From Cytophagales bacterium (lineage in GTDB: Bacteria; Bacteroidota; Bacteroidia; Cytophagales; Cyclobacteriaceae), in the NCBI GenBank assembly GCA_025359125.1, contig JANYHI010000057.1, forward strand, positions 1 through 59,556: a stretch of DNA of 59,556 nt. The letters run 5' to 3'. Positions 36,691-45,234 of this stretch are shown piece by piece. Both the position numbers and the translations under genes were made by a program. Below the pieces are notes generated by a model, which saw nothing but the letters and a program-made list of their open reading frames with translations, made no database searches and was not told the origin of the DNA. Position 1 is the first letter of the stretch. The number at the start of each line of letters is the position of its first letter.

Positions 36691-37759
36691 ATACTCCTTC
36701 ATGAATATGAAATTGCTTTTGTAATCTGTCTTCACCTTTACCATCCATCATCATTACCATATAATCTTCCACTTCAATCTTCACTGATCCTTCAGGGTTC
36801 TTCATCAACTTCCTTTTTCCATTTACCGTCTTTACCAAGCCAATTAAAATTACGTTACAGCTTTTCTTTAAATCAAAAAAAGCCTTTTCGTAAAACATCC
36901 CGGCAAACGGATTGTCTTGTTTTACCTTCACTTGCTTCATGTCGTACTCATGATCTTCGTGCGCATACGCAATCAATTCTTCGCTAAATAAAGCTACATC
37001 AGGTTCATAGATGTAGCTGGCTAAAAGTTTAGAAGAGATTTCATTCTTTGAAATAGTATACATCACTCCTGCTGCCTGAAAAGTTCCTTTCAGGTTTCCA
37101 TTGTCAAGTGTTACTACATAGTGTAGGTCTGGAAAATTTTTTTTGATGTTGATGATGTAAACTAATTTTTCTGTGTCATCATTTAGGTTTACAAATATGA
37201 TCGAAGCATCTCTGATATTTGATTTCTCCAGCAAATCAAAATTACTATAATCAGAATAAAGGATGTAAACTTTATCTTCCTTATAATATTCGCGAATGAT
37301 TTCAATATTATTTCTGTCTTTAGTGATAACCGCCACCTGCTTTCCGGCTCCTACCAAATGGCTAATTACCGATTGGCCAAAATCATTCCACCCAATCATT
37401 ACCACGTGGTTTTTAAAATTAGTGCCACTAAGGCCTAATGTTTTATTCTCTTGTAATGTGTTCATAAAATTGGCGATCTGTCCTATAATTAAACCATAAA
37501 CTCCTAGACTTGAAAGTAAGAAAGCAAATCCGATTATCCTTCCCCAATAGGTTACGGGCAGCATGTCTCCGTAGCCAACTGTTGTTAGCGTTTCTAATAA
37601 ATACCAAGCAGCATCTAGCCCACTGTTTATTTTGTGTGTAGGAGCATCTTTCTCGAGGTCAATAAGAATGGCTAAAAGTATGACGTATGTCAATATTACT
37701 ACCGAGAGAATAATTAGCGCTCGTTTGGTATTAAATCTCCTTACGTGTATGCCCGACAT
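36689..37759 (-). CDS. Two-helix potassium channel with RCK domain
   Basis: 356 residues. TM1 (about 12-32), pore helix with filter TVGYGD (about 56-61), TM2 (about 68-95), then a TrkA-N/RCK domain (HVVMIGWNDFGQSVISHLVGAGKQVAVI) and a TrkA-C-like end. The MthK/Kch layout suggests a ligand-gated K+ channel. In the nucleotide-binding loop the usual GxGxxG reads G-W-N-D-F-G, a changed glycine pattern, so the ligand may not be NAD. Confidence 0.9.
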   Translation of the reverse strand: MSGIHVRRFNTKRALIILSVVILTYVILLAILIDLEKDAPTHKINSGLDAAWYLLETLTTVGYGDMLPVTYWGRIIGFAFLLSSLGVYGLIIGQIANFMNTLQENKTLGLSGTNFKNHVVMIGWNDFGQSVISHLVGAGKQVAVITKDRNNIEIIREYYKEDKVYILYSDYSNFDLLEKSNIRDASIIFVNLNDDTEKLVYIINIKKNFPDLHYVVTLDNGNLKGTFQAAGVMYTISKNEISSKLLASYIYEPDVALFSEELIAYAHEDHEYDMKQVKVKQDNPFAGMFYEKAFFDLKKSCNVILIGLVKTVNGKRKLMKNPEGSVKIEVEDYMVMMMDGKGEDRLQKQFHIHEGV

Positions 37760-37803
37760 TCGGGAAATTTAAATTAAAATACTAAGATTTAAAATTTTTT
37801 AAC

Positions 37804-38301
37804 CTAGTTATCGCACTTATTCAGCTCCGTTGTTACTCGTGCTATTTCAATCATTCCTTCTTGGTGATCCCAGGTATTATAGATGTAAGTGGCGATCTCT
37901 GCTATCTCCAGTTCAGTCAAGGAGGCTATTCCCTTCATGGGCTTATTGAACTTCTTACCATTTACTATCATTTCTCCTTCCTTGCCGTATTTCATAATAC
38001 AAAATACCGCATCCACGTTTTGATCCATGAAATCTGAGTTATTGATTGGCGGATAGACAAGCCCCAAACCAGATCCATTTTTTTGATGGCAATTGCTACA
38101 GTTTTTAATGTACAGTTGTTGACCTTGCACGTAGTATTGTTGAAACTTGGTGTCTTTGACTGTGCCTTGCCCACAGGCCATAAGCCACAGGCCACAGGCC
38201 ACAAGCCTGCCTAGCCAGAGGTATGGTTGCCTAGTTCGCGCACTGAGCTTGCGGCTTGCCGCGTGAAGACATAAGCCAAACTTGCTATTCACCCTCGACA
38301 C
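37804..38301 (-). CDS. Cytochrome c lipoprotein
   Basis: 165 residues. Class I cytochrome c domain with CSNCH heme motif (near 70) and a likely Met ligand in KPMKGIA. The N-terminus is unusual: about 30 basic residues precede the hydrophobic core LVACGLWLMAC and the lipobox cysteine. That core is encoded by heptanucleotide repeats (38173-38207). Start taken at the ATG at 38301, which overlaps the SCO1 stop by 17 bases; no better start is available before the lipobox. With SCO1 and a MOSC protein it makes a minus-strand group, probably in respiration. Confidence 0.85.
   Translation of the reverse strand: MSRVNSKFGLCLHAASRKLSARTRQPYLWLGRLVACGLWLMACGQGTVKDTKFQQYYVQGQQLYIKNCSNCHQKNGSGLGLVYPPINNSDFMDQNVDAVFCIMKYGKEGEMIVNGKKFNKPMKGIASLTELEIAEIATYIYNTWDHQEGMIEIARVTTELNKCDN
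38173..38207. repeat. Heptanucleotide repeat inside the cytochrome c signal peptide
   Basis: Five units in exact register: ACAGGCC three times, with variants ATAAGCC and ACAAGCC. On the coding (minus) strand they encode the hydrophobic core and lipobox of the cytochrome c lipoprotein. More degenerate units can be traced upstream to about 38275. Confidence 0.8.
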
Positions 38302-39016
38302 TTCGTAACCTCTTTATATCTATAATTAATTGATTCACTTCTTCTTCTTTGGTACCATCGTACTTTCCGCGGATGCGACCTTTTTTATCGATCAACAAAA
38401 AAGCACCACTATGAATAAATCCATCTGGTTCAGATGTGTCTTCCATAGCTGTTGCAAAATAACTTGTCTGCGCAATTTTGTAGATAGAATCTTTTACACC
38501 TGTAACAAAATGCCAGCGTTTGCTTTCAACGCCTAGTCGTTCGGCAAAATCATGGAGAAGTGCAACGGTGTCATATTCCGGATCGATCGTGTGAGATAAC
38601 AATAACACATCGGGCATTTCTTTCGTGGCTTCGTATACCCTAACCAGTTGAGTTTTCATAATGGGGCAAATAGTTCTGCACGAGGTAAAGAAAAAATCGG
38701 CTACATAAATTTTGTCTTGGTAGGTTTTGTTTGTAATGATAGAACTATCTTGATCTACAAATTTAAAATTAGCGATAGTATGATAGACGGTATCTTTTCC
38801 AACTAATTCTCGCTCACCAAAAATGGGCAATGGCCTTTCCTTCGGAGTGCAACTGGCTAAGAGTAGGAAGCAACTAGTGATTAGTAAACAGTAAACAGTT
38901 AATATTTTCCAGTTTCCAGTTTCCAGTTTCCTGTCACCAATAGCTAGCGTCTGGCAACGGGTAGCTGATTTACGCAAGTCTGATTTCATCTCCTTCATGT
39001 ATTTCATTTTTATCAA
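38285..39016 (-). CDS. SCO1/SenC-family lipoprotein
   Basis: 243 residues. Thioredoxin-like SCO domain with copper ligands CRTIC (TSCRTICP, about 115) and the later histidine in GFIHSGAF; SCO proteins deliver copper to the CuA site of cytochrome oxidase. A lipobox LLASC lies near 56. About 33 residues precede the hydrophobic core and, like the core itself, they are encoded by heptanucleotide repeats (38869-38966). Starts at 39016, 39007, 38998 or 38989 are all possible; all overlap the upstream MOSC gene. A 17-base overlap leads into the cytochrome c gene. Confidence 0.88.
   Translation of the reverse strand: MIKMKYMKEMKSDLRKSATRCQTLAIGDRKLETGNWKILTVYCLLITSCFLLLASCTPKERPLPIFGERELVGKDTVYHTIANFKFVDQDSSIITNKTYQDKIYVADFFFTSCRTICPIMKTQLVRVYEATKEMPDVLLLSHTIDPEYDTVALLHDFAERLGVESKRWHFVTGVKDSIYKIAQTSYFATAMEDTSEPDGFIHSGAFLLIDKKGRIRGKYDGTKEEEVNQLIIDIKRLRSVEGE
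38869..38966. repeat. Heptanucleotide repeat inside the SCO1 signal peptide
   Basis: Fourteen consecutive 7-base units. AGTAAAC occurs twice (38883, 38890) and AGTTTCC three times (38911, 38918, 38925); the rest mostly keep AG at the start and C/T at the end. The array begins inside the lipobox region and runs through the N-terminal extension of the SCO1 protein. Confidence 0.85.
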
Positions 39017-39761
39017 TAGCTAACACATTCTGGCCAAAGTAAATTTTATTTTCGCGCTTGCGATAAGTGGCTAATGTAGACAGGGGTTCTTTTCCTTGCT
39101 TACCCGTTTCCTGATCTACTGTGGTAAGTATGCAACGGCTGCATGGTTTTACACCTGCAAATTTATTTGAGCCAATACTAAAATATTTCCAGGCATCTTC
39201 CTCACACGGCTGGCCGCCTAAGAATACTAAGTTTGGTCTGAAGCGATTCATGGGCACAGGTGAATCGAGTCTACTATTTAAATCATCTAAAGAACTTTGT
39301 CCAATAATTAAAATCGGGTATCCATCAGATAAACTTACTTGTTCACTATTGATAGAGTACTTGGCATCTACTGGTCTCTTATTACTTTCTGGGAAGACAA
39401 CCAACTTGCATGCAATGTCCATTTTTTCTGAAAACCATTTGCTGAAACGAGCTCCTACTTCTCGCGTAAGCACTTCATCATCCCAAATGGTAGTTTTCAT
39501 TTCTGGGCCTTCTGCAACAAACGAAATGGGCAGTTCTATAGAGTCTTCTTTAAACCTGATAATAAAATTTTCATTCTTCCTCGATAGCTTAAATAATGCC
39601 ATGATGGGATGAACCCGCTGTGTGATAAAAATATTTTGTTCATCCACCAGCATCCAACGCCTGTCATTCTCTAAACCCTTCTCGGCTACTTTTGCATTTT
39701 TAAGGCGAATGCCACCCATTGATTTGATTGGGTAAATCCAGATTTCACTTAATTGCAACAC
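38970..39761 (-). CDS. MOSC-domain protein (mARC-like)
   Basis: 263 residues. N-terminal beta-barrel MOSC_N (IYPIKSMGG, about 8-16) and the MOSC domain with RFRPNLVF and the molybdenum-ligand-type cysteine in KPCSRC (about 210). Such proteins bind sulfurated molybdenum cofactor and reduce N-hydroxylated compounds. There is no fused ferredoxin domain, so an external electron donor is needed. It overlaps the SCO1 gene by up to 47 bases, depending on the SCO1 start. The iorAB enzyme at 55232 is another molybdenum enzyme in the window. Confidence 0.9.
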   Translation of the reverse strand: MLQLSEIWIYPIKSMGGIRLKNAKVAEKGLENDRRWMLVDEQNIFITQRVHPIMALFKLSRKNENFIIRFKEDSIELPISFVAEGPEMKTTIWDDEVLTREVGARFSKWFSEKMDIACKLVVFPESNKRPVDAKYSINSEQVSLSDGYPILIIGQSSLDDLNSRLDSPVPMNRFRPNLVFLGGQPCEEDAWKYFSIGSNKFAGVKPCSRCILTTVDQETGKQGKEPLSTLATYRKRENKIYFGQNVLAIDKNEIHEGDEIRLA

Positions 39762-39818
39762 ATTAGGAACTTTTATGTGATAATTTGCGCTAACTTAGTC
39801 AATAACCCGTAGAAAATA

Positions 39819-40496
39819 ATGAGTAACGCAGCGGCACTTTGGTATTTTGAAAGTGTAAATTTATACAACACTCTTTGCCCACATAAAGTAAAGGCAATGG
39901 CTGGCAAGCACACCTTTCTCACTTTCAAGAAAGATCAATTCATTTATTTTTTGGAAGATACCGCCACTCATATTTATATGATAGTGAGTGGCCGCGTAAA
40001 GATTGGCAGGTATTTAGACGAAGGGAAAGAAATTACTACCGCTATTTTAACGACAGGCGAAATTTTTGGTGAGTTAGCATTAGCAGGCGAAGACAAACGC
40101 AGAGACTTTGCGCAGGCAATGGACGAGTGTGTGATCTGTCCATTAGGTATTGATGAGATGAAGGAGTTGATGTACGAAAACCGTGAGCTGAGTTTCAAAA
40201 TGCTAAAGTTTGTAGGGCTACGCTTAATGAAATTGGAGCGCAAGCTGGAGTTACTTGTTTTTAAAGATGCGCGCACTCGCATTGTAGAATTTATAAAAGA
40301 CGCTGCTGCGTGGAAGGGAAAGAAAGTTGGATTTGAAACACTTATTCAAACCAAACTTACCCATCAGGATATTGCTTCACTTACAGGCACCTCTCGCCAA
40401 ACGGTAACCACTATCTTAAATGAGTTGAAAGAAAAAAACTTAATCAACTTTGATCGTAAGCGAATTTTGGTGAGAGATCTGGAAACTTTAAAATAA
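39819..40496 (+). CDS. Crp/Fnr-family transcriptional regulator
   Basis: 225 residues. Cyclic-nucleotide-binding beta roll (about 25-115: MIVSGRVKIGRYLDEGKEI and GEIFGELALAGEDKR), a long dimer helix and a C-terminal winged HTH (LTHQDIASLTGTSRQTVTTILNELK, about 170-195). It lacks the N-terminal cysteine cluster of FNR; one lone C20 and two internal cysteines do not form the motif. The effector is unknown. It stands alone, divergent from MOSC. A palindrome of Crp/Fnr geometry lies at 52124. Confidence 0.92.
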   Translation: MSNAAALWYFESVNLYNTLCPHKVKAMAGKHTFLTFKKDQFIYFLEDTATHIYMIVSGRVKIGRYLDEGKEITTAILTTGEIFGELALAGEDKRRDFAQAMDECVICPLGIDEMKELMYENRELSFKMLKFVGLRLMKLERKLELLVFKDARTRIVEFIKDAAAWKGKKVGFETLIQTKLTHQDIASLTGTSRQTVTTILNELKEKNLINFDRKRILVRDLETLK

Positions 40497-40499
40497 GAA

Positions 40500-41093
40500 T
40501 TAAAGAGCCAGCCAAGCTTTCGGTAAATCTTTTTCTTCATCCACATCCGTAAGCTCGGGCAAGAGCGCACACGACATATTTTTATTTTTAAAATCTTGCA
40601 GCGTAGAAGAAGCAACAGAGGCAGTGCTCCATTCTTTATTTTGAAAGGCTTCTTTCATCAGTTGATTCATACCCAACAAATAATAGCCGCCATCTTTAGC
40701 AGGACCCAATACAGCATCTTCTTTTTTTAGTTGCGTAAATGCTTTTGATACGATAGATGAATTTAATTCGAAGCAGTCCGTTCCGATAATACAAATTCGT
40801 TGATAGCCATTTTGGAATCCTTCTTCAAAGGCACGTAGCATTTTTTCACCTAAGCCTTCTCCAGATTGTAATTTCTTTTTATACAGCCGATTGAACCATG
40901 CATCTTCAGTATCAATAAATTGAGAATAGTATACTGCTTTATCAACTTGTACATCTTGCGTAATCACCCTAGTGTGATTTGCCAGCTTTAAATAAATAGC
41001 CAATGCTTTTTCATAGCCCATTGTTTTGGCTAATCGTGTTTTAACTTTTCCGAGTTCGGGATTACGATAAAAAATTATTAGAAGTTCTTTCAA
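40500..41093 (-). CDS. TIGR04282-type glycosyltransferase (DUF2064)
   Basis: 197 residues. The family features are NPELGKVKTRLAKTMG at the start, IGTDCFELN (nucleotide/metal site), VLGPAKDGGYYLLGM and LTDVDEEKDLP at the end. It has the fold of nucleotidyl- or glycosyltransferases of GT-A type; the exact reaction is not known. Last gene of an operon with a rhodanese and three sugar transferases. Confidence 0.85.
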   Translation of the reverse strand: MKELLIIFYRNPELGKVKTRLAKTMGYEKALAIYLKLANHTRVITQDVQVDKAVYYSQFIDTEDAWFNRLYKKKLQSGEGLGEKMLRAFEEGFQNGYQRICIIGTDCFELNSSIVSKAFTQLKKEDAVLGPAKDGGYYLLGMNQLMKEAFQNKEWSTASVASSTLQDFKNKNMSCALLPELTDVDEEKDLPKAWLAL

Positions 41094-41096
41094 TTC

Positions 41097-41600
41097 TCAA
41101 TAAACTTTAATGCCTTTGGTAAGCCATTTCGACCAACTTTTGTTGTAAGTATGAACACTGTCGGTTGCCATCTCAGATTTATTTACGATTGAAAGCCCTT
41201 CATTCTTCCACTCGAAAATTCCTCCGTAAAGATTATAAACATTTTTATAACCAAGTCTTTGCAGTTTTTCTCCTATGCGTTCACTTCGGTAGCCAACACT
41301 ACAGTAGATAATAATTTTTTGATCGACCGGTAATTTTTTTAGATCGTCTACAGAAAATGAATCATAATCTAAAAATATAGCGCCTTTAATATGACTTACT
41401 TCAAATTCTTCGCGCGCGCGCGAGTCAACTAAAACTATTTTTTCTTGATTCTCAATTTTCTTTTGAACCTCTGATGGCTTAATTGTTTTTACAGTGTTTT
41501 TGTAAAGCGATGATAACTTTTTGTCGTATTCGGTTTGGCCAACAGCCGCAGCATAAACAATGCAAAGAAAAATTAATAGGACTGCTCTTTTTGTTTCCAT
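41097..41600 (-). CDS. Secreted rhodanese-like protein
   Basis: 167 residues. The start at 41600 is preferred because it begins a signal peptide (METKRAVLLIFLCIVYAAAVGQ). A single rhodanese domain (about 40-140) has active-site Cys100 in the loop CSVGYRS and the VLVDSRAREEFEVSHIKGA entry. It should act as a periplasmic sulfurtransferase or persulfide carrier. Its start overlaps the end of the upstream membrane glycosyltransferase by 28 bases; the next gene follows by 3 bp. Confidence 0.88.
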   Translation of the reverse strand: METKRAVLLIFLCIVYAAAVGQTEYDKKLSSLYKNTVKTIKPSEVQKKIENQEKIVLVDSRAREEFEVSHIKGAIFLDYDSFSVDDLKKLPVDQKIIIYCSVGYRSERIGEKLQRLGYKNVYNLYGGIFEWKNEGLSIVNKSEMATDSVHTYNKSWSKWLTKGIKVY

Positions 41601-42952
41601 AAAAGTTCTACTGCAAGATAGCCAAATACCATTGCATACTCGGCAACAACCAGGCAAAGATTTTCGGTGAAGCCCTCAGATGAATAGCCCGAATAAGTGA
41701 GAAAAATAAGAGCACTCCATAAAACCGGAAATCTAAATCGAGTAAAAATGGAAAAAGCGACTAGGGTAGTCACGTACCAAGGATGCATAACCGTAGCAAA
41801 TGAAAAGTGAATTAGAAACACAAACAAGAACGAAGTCCAGATTCTGCCATCAAAATTCCAAAGTGAAGTGTATTGCCAAAAAATCTTTACTGATGAATCG
41901 GTGACTTTATATTTTCTCCATGCATCATAAAAAATATACAGAAGCATGAAGCTAAAACTCCACGCTCCCAATTTCCATCCAACAGTTTGAATAATATTGT
42001 AGCCATATCTCCAAAAACCCCATTCTCGTACTAGATAATAAATACTCGCATTGAATTCAAATTTGGTAAAGTAGTAACCAAGACTTTGTTTAAAGCCTAG
42101 AATAATATCAAGATTTAATAATGGAAGAAATGCCAAGCTGCAAAATATTAAAACTAAACTTCCGTAAATAAGAAATAGCTTAGAGCCAAGTCGTGCAAAT
42201 AATAATGGTAGAATAATTATGGGCAACAGCTTTGTGCAAATGGCAAAACTAAAGCTTAATGCAGATAGCGAATGTTTATGTTTAATGAGCAGCCAGATGC
42301 TCCAGAGTAAAAAGAAAATCATCAGTGCTTCAAAATGAAGGTTGCCCGTCAATTCAATTATGACTAATGGATTCAAAACGTATAGTAAAATATTTTTTTC
42401 TGGTAGATTATAATGTTGTAATAATTTTTTGATAACCATGAAGCTTCCGATTTCTGATGCAATTATAAAAAGTCTCATAATCACAATACTTCCTGAAATT
42501 GAATTGCCAGCAACTATTGCAGCTAAAAAAAATATGAATTGATTGATTGGTGGGTAGATGGTAAAATAATTCTGACTGTTTAATCCTTCAAACAATTGCT
42601 GATTAATTCCTTCGATAACAATCTTATTTTCGATGTAATAGCTGGGCAGGTGTGAGAATGGATGCAGGCCGTTTGCCATCAATCGTCCATCCCAGATAAA
42701 CCGATAGAAGTCATCAGATAAATTTGGAGTGGAGAGCAAAAATATAATTCTAAAAAAAACACCAGCCCCTAACCAAAATTGAATTTCTCTTTTGTTATCT
42801 GATTTGCAAATCTGCCAATAGGCAAGAAAGAGAAAAGAGTATCCTATAAGTAGATTTATAGTATCGGGTCTCTGTAAGTAAAAGGCAAAAAGTGAGTATC
42901 CAAGAATTGAGATGAGTAAAAACAAATAACGTTTTACTAGCACCTTATCCAT
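41573..42952 (-). CDS. GT-C type polytopic glycosyltransferase
   Basis: 459 residues, about 11 to 12 membrane helices. Early periplasmic loop NLSDDFYRFIWDGRLMANG (about 76-94) has the DD pair expected for polyprenyl-phosphate-sugar-dependent GT-C enzymes, as in alpha-mannosyltransferases. With the DPM1-like GT2 of the same operon it fits a polyprenyl-phosphate mannose (or similar) pathway. It overlaps the upstream GT2 gene by 8 bases. Confidence 0.85.
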   Translation of the reverse strand: MDKVLVKRYLFLLISILGYSLFAFYLQRPDTINLLIGYSFLFLAYWQICKSDNKREIQFWLGAGVFFRIIFLLSTPNLSDDFYRFIWDGRLMANGLHPFSHLPSYYIENKIVIEGINQQLFEGLNSQNYFTIYPPINQFIFFLAAIVAGNSISGSIVIMRLFIIASEIGSFMVIKKLLQHYNLPEKNILLYVLNPLVIIELTGNLHFEALMIFFLLWSIWLLIKHKHSLSALSFSFAICTKLLPIIILPLLFARLGSKLFLIYGSLVLIFCSLAFLPLLNLDIILGFKQSLGYYFTKFEFNASIYYLVREWGFWRYGYNIIQTVGWKLGAWSFSFMLLYIFYDAWRKYKVTDSSVKIFWQYTSLWNFDGRIWTSFLFVFLIHFSFATVMHPWYVTTLVAFSIFTRFRFPVLWSALIFLTYSGYSSEGFTENLCLVVAEYAMVFGYLAVELLWKQKEQSY

Positions 42953-44402
42953 TCCATGAAGGCCTTAATGAAAAATAGAATACACTTCCAAAGCCCAGCG
43001 CAAGCATGAAATGAAAAACGAGTAACCCCATATCTTTTAGATAAAAACCAATTCCTATTCCGCACAAAAAGTATAAGCATAATAGGCCTTCACCGAAAGT
43101 CAGCCAATTGAAATTAGATTTGATATAGGTATTATTTTTCCAAGAATCAGTGTTTGAGATGATGTTGAATTTTGGTGTTCTTATAAACGGTGTCTTTCTT
43201 CCCACTAAGCCCTCCATCACTGCCAAGCCATTGTGCAATGATAGCCCCATTGAGACAATCAAGAACGATGGATACAAACTCCAGAAAATCTTTTTGCGAT
43301 TAAGGGGGTAGAAGCGTTTGGTTGCCACCCAATAGAAAAGTGTAATGGAGAGAAAGCCTGCGAGAAAAATTACACCTAAATTAAAAACCCACGCAATGGT
43401 TGCATGATTTTGTTTGATGAAAAGCATAGGCACACTTAGCAATGCAGCAACTAGTAAGCATGTAAAAACCGAACTGTTAAAAAGATGAAAGAATGCATGA
43501 GCTTTATTTTTAAAAGGCATGTGTGAATTTACTACTTTTCCAAAATTTTTGCGTGCCGTTTCTGCTGCTCCTTTGTTCCATCGGTATTGTTGCGATTTAA
43601 TTGCAGACATAATTACCGGAAGTTCACCTTTTGTTTCTACTTCTTCCAGGTAATGAAAATGCCAACCTTTTAATTGCGCACGATAGCTCAAATCCAAATC
43701 TTCAGTAAGGGTATCGTTGCTCCAGCCGCCTGCATCGGCAATGCAAGACTTTCGCCACACACCACAGGTGCCATTAAAATTTATAAAACTACCTGCATAA
43801 TTTCTCGCACTTTGTTCAATCGAAAAATGCGCATCTAATCCAAACGCTTGCAGTTTTGTTAATAATGAATAGTTTTTATTAATGTGTGCCCAGCGGGTTT
43901 GCACAACACCTACTTTTTCATTTGTAAAATATGGAATAGTTTTTTTTAAAAAATCCGGAGTAGGAATAAAGTCTGCATCAAAGATGACAATGTATTCTCC
44001 CTTCGCCAGTTGAAAGCCGTGATCTAACGCGCCTGCTTTAAATCCTTCTCTGCTTTCGCGATGAATTAATTTAATATCTAAACTAAGTGGCCTGAGTGTT
44101 TCCATTTTTTTTAAAATGATCTCAGTAGTCTCATCACTAGAATCATCCAGAACTTGAATTTCTAATTTCTCCTTGGGGTAATCAAACTTAGAAATCGCAT
44201 CTAATAATCTTTCTACCACGTACTTTTCGTTATACACAGGCAATTGAATGGTTACATTCGGAAATTTTATAAGCGTGGGTTCTTCATTTAATTTTTTCTT
44301 GCGCGATTGCAAATAATTCCACGTTAAGTGAAGTTGCCCCATGCTAAAAGCAAATAGGTAAGAGAGGCAGAGTAAGTATAATATGGTGATAATGATTTCC
44401 AT
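42945..44402 (-). CDS. Membrane glycosyltransferase family 2 (cellulose-synthase-like)
   Basis: 485 residues. One N-terminal helix, a cytoplasmic GT-A domain (about 45-280) with the D, DxD, TEDxD and QxxRW set: LDDSSD, FDADF, TEDLDLS and QQYRW, then four C-terminal helices. Processive or single-addition synthesis from nucleotide sugar is expected. Similar proteins make glucans or mannans. Heptanucleotide repeats lie immediately before its start. Confidence 0.9.
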   Translation of the reverse strand: MEIIITILYLLCLSYLFAFSMGQLHLTWNYLQSRKKKLNEEPTLIKFPNVTIQLPVYNEKYVVERLLDAISKFDYPKEKLEIQVLDDSSDETTEIILKKMETLRPLSLDIKLIHRESREGFKAGALDHGFQLAKGEYIVIFDADFIPTPDFLKKTIPYFTNEKVGVVQTRWAHINKNYSLLTKLQAFGLDAHFSIEQSARNYAGSFINFNGTCGVWRKSCIADAGGWSNDTLTEDLDLSYRAQLKGWHFHYLEEVETKGELPVIMSAIKSQQYRWNKGAAETARKNFGKVVNSHMPFKNKAHAFFHLFNSSVFTCLLVAALLSVPMLFIKQNHATIAWVFNLGVIFLAGFLSITLFYWVATKRFYPLNRKKIFWSLYPSFLIVSMGLSLHNGLAVMEGLVGRKTPFIRTPKFNIISNTDSWKNNTYIKSNFNWLTFGEGLLCLYFLCGIGIGFYLKDMGLLVFHFMLALGFGSVFYFSLRPSWNG

Positions 44403-44403
44403 T

Positions 44404-44438
44404 TGCCGTTTAGCGGTTAGTTGTTCATGGTCAATCGA
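44404..44438. repeat. Heptanucleotide repeat upstream of the GT2 gene
   Basis: Five units in register, of form TnnnnGT (TAGCGGT at 44411, TAGTTGT at 44418, TCATGGT at 44425). They fill the gap between two glycosyltransferase genes, directly before the ATG of the downstream one. Confidence 0.5.
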
Positions 44439-44450
44439 CTATGCACAACT

Positions 44451-45137
44451 TTACCAATACTTAAATATTGTGGTTATAATTTTGTGTCCAGCTAAGATAG
44501 TGCCCTTTACCGTTCCTGAAATTTTTGAAAACCCGATTCTCCTTCTGTAGCGAACGGGCACCTCTTGGCACTTGAAGCCTTGCTTGGCTGCTTTTAGTTG
44601 CATCTCCACCGTCCAACCGTAGGTTTTATCTTGCATATTAAGTTCTATAAGTTTAGAATATCGTATGGCGCGAAATGGCCCCAAGTCGGTGAAGGTAATT
44701 CCATATAATATTTTTATAAGTCGCGTAGCTAACCAATTGCCAAAGATTTGTTGAGGAGTCATTGATCCTTTCTCTTTTATTCCAAGTGCACGCGACCCAA
44801 TTACAAAATCAACACCGTTCTCAATAATTGGTTTTATAAGCTCTTTAATTTCTTCCGGATAATCAGAGTGGTCGGCATCCAAAAACACAACAATATCTGG
44901 AGGCGTAACAGATCGGCTCAAATAGTTAATTCCCTTTAAGCAAGCGCGACCGTACCCAGGAGTTGCTTCTCGTAAAACTATAGCTCCATTTTGTGCGGCA
45001 ACTTTTTCAGTATTATCGGTAGAGGCATTATTAACTACAATAATTTCTGTGACAATGTCTTTAGGTATTGCTTGAATTACCTGACCCACGCCATTTTCTT
45101 CATTAAATGCTGGGATAATCACACTGATCTTACGCAT
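44451..45137 (-). CDS. Glycosyltransferase family 2 (polyprenyl-phosphate sugar synthase type)
   Basis: 228 residues. IIPAFNEENGVGQV at the start, DADHSDYPEEI (DxD region) and IGSRALGIKEKGSM follow the DPM1/GtrB pattern. No C-terminal membrane helices are seen. It likely transfers mannose or glucose from a nucleotide sugar to polyprenyl phosphate, providing the donor for the GT-C enzyme. First gene of the minus-strand operon that runs to 40500. Confidence 0.88.
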   Translation of the reverse strand: MRKISVIIPAFNEENGVGQVIQAIPKDIVTEIIVVNNASTDNTEKVAAQNGAIVLREATPGYGRACLKGINYLSRSVTPPDIVVFLDADHSDYPEEIKELIKPIIENGVDFVIGSRALGIKEKGSMTPQQIFGNWLATRLIKILYGITFTDLGPFRAIRYSKLIELNMQDKTYGWTVEMQLKAAKQGFKCQEVPVRYRRRIGFSKISGTVKGTILAGHKIITTIFKYW

Positions 45138-45234
45138 ATTCTTCTTTCAGATGCAAATATCTACCATTCTAGTATAGCATAATAATTTGATAACAAACAA
45201 ATTTCAGATTGCTTCGTTGTGGTTTTTACATTTG

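Noticed and set aside
37992-38204. 70-codon frame overlapping the cytochrome c gene
   Set aside because: It is another frame of the heptad repeats and of the cytochrome gene; the frame with CSNCH is the real one.
38869-38966. CRISPR array
   Set aside because: Units are 7 bases in direct contact without spacers and no cas gene is present.
41409-41421. Run of CG dinucleotides in the rhodanese gene
   Set aside because: It is explained by codons for Ser-Arg-Ala-Arg-Glu; not a special site.
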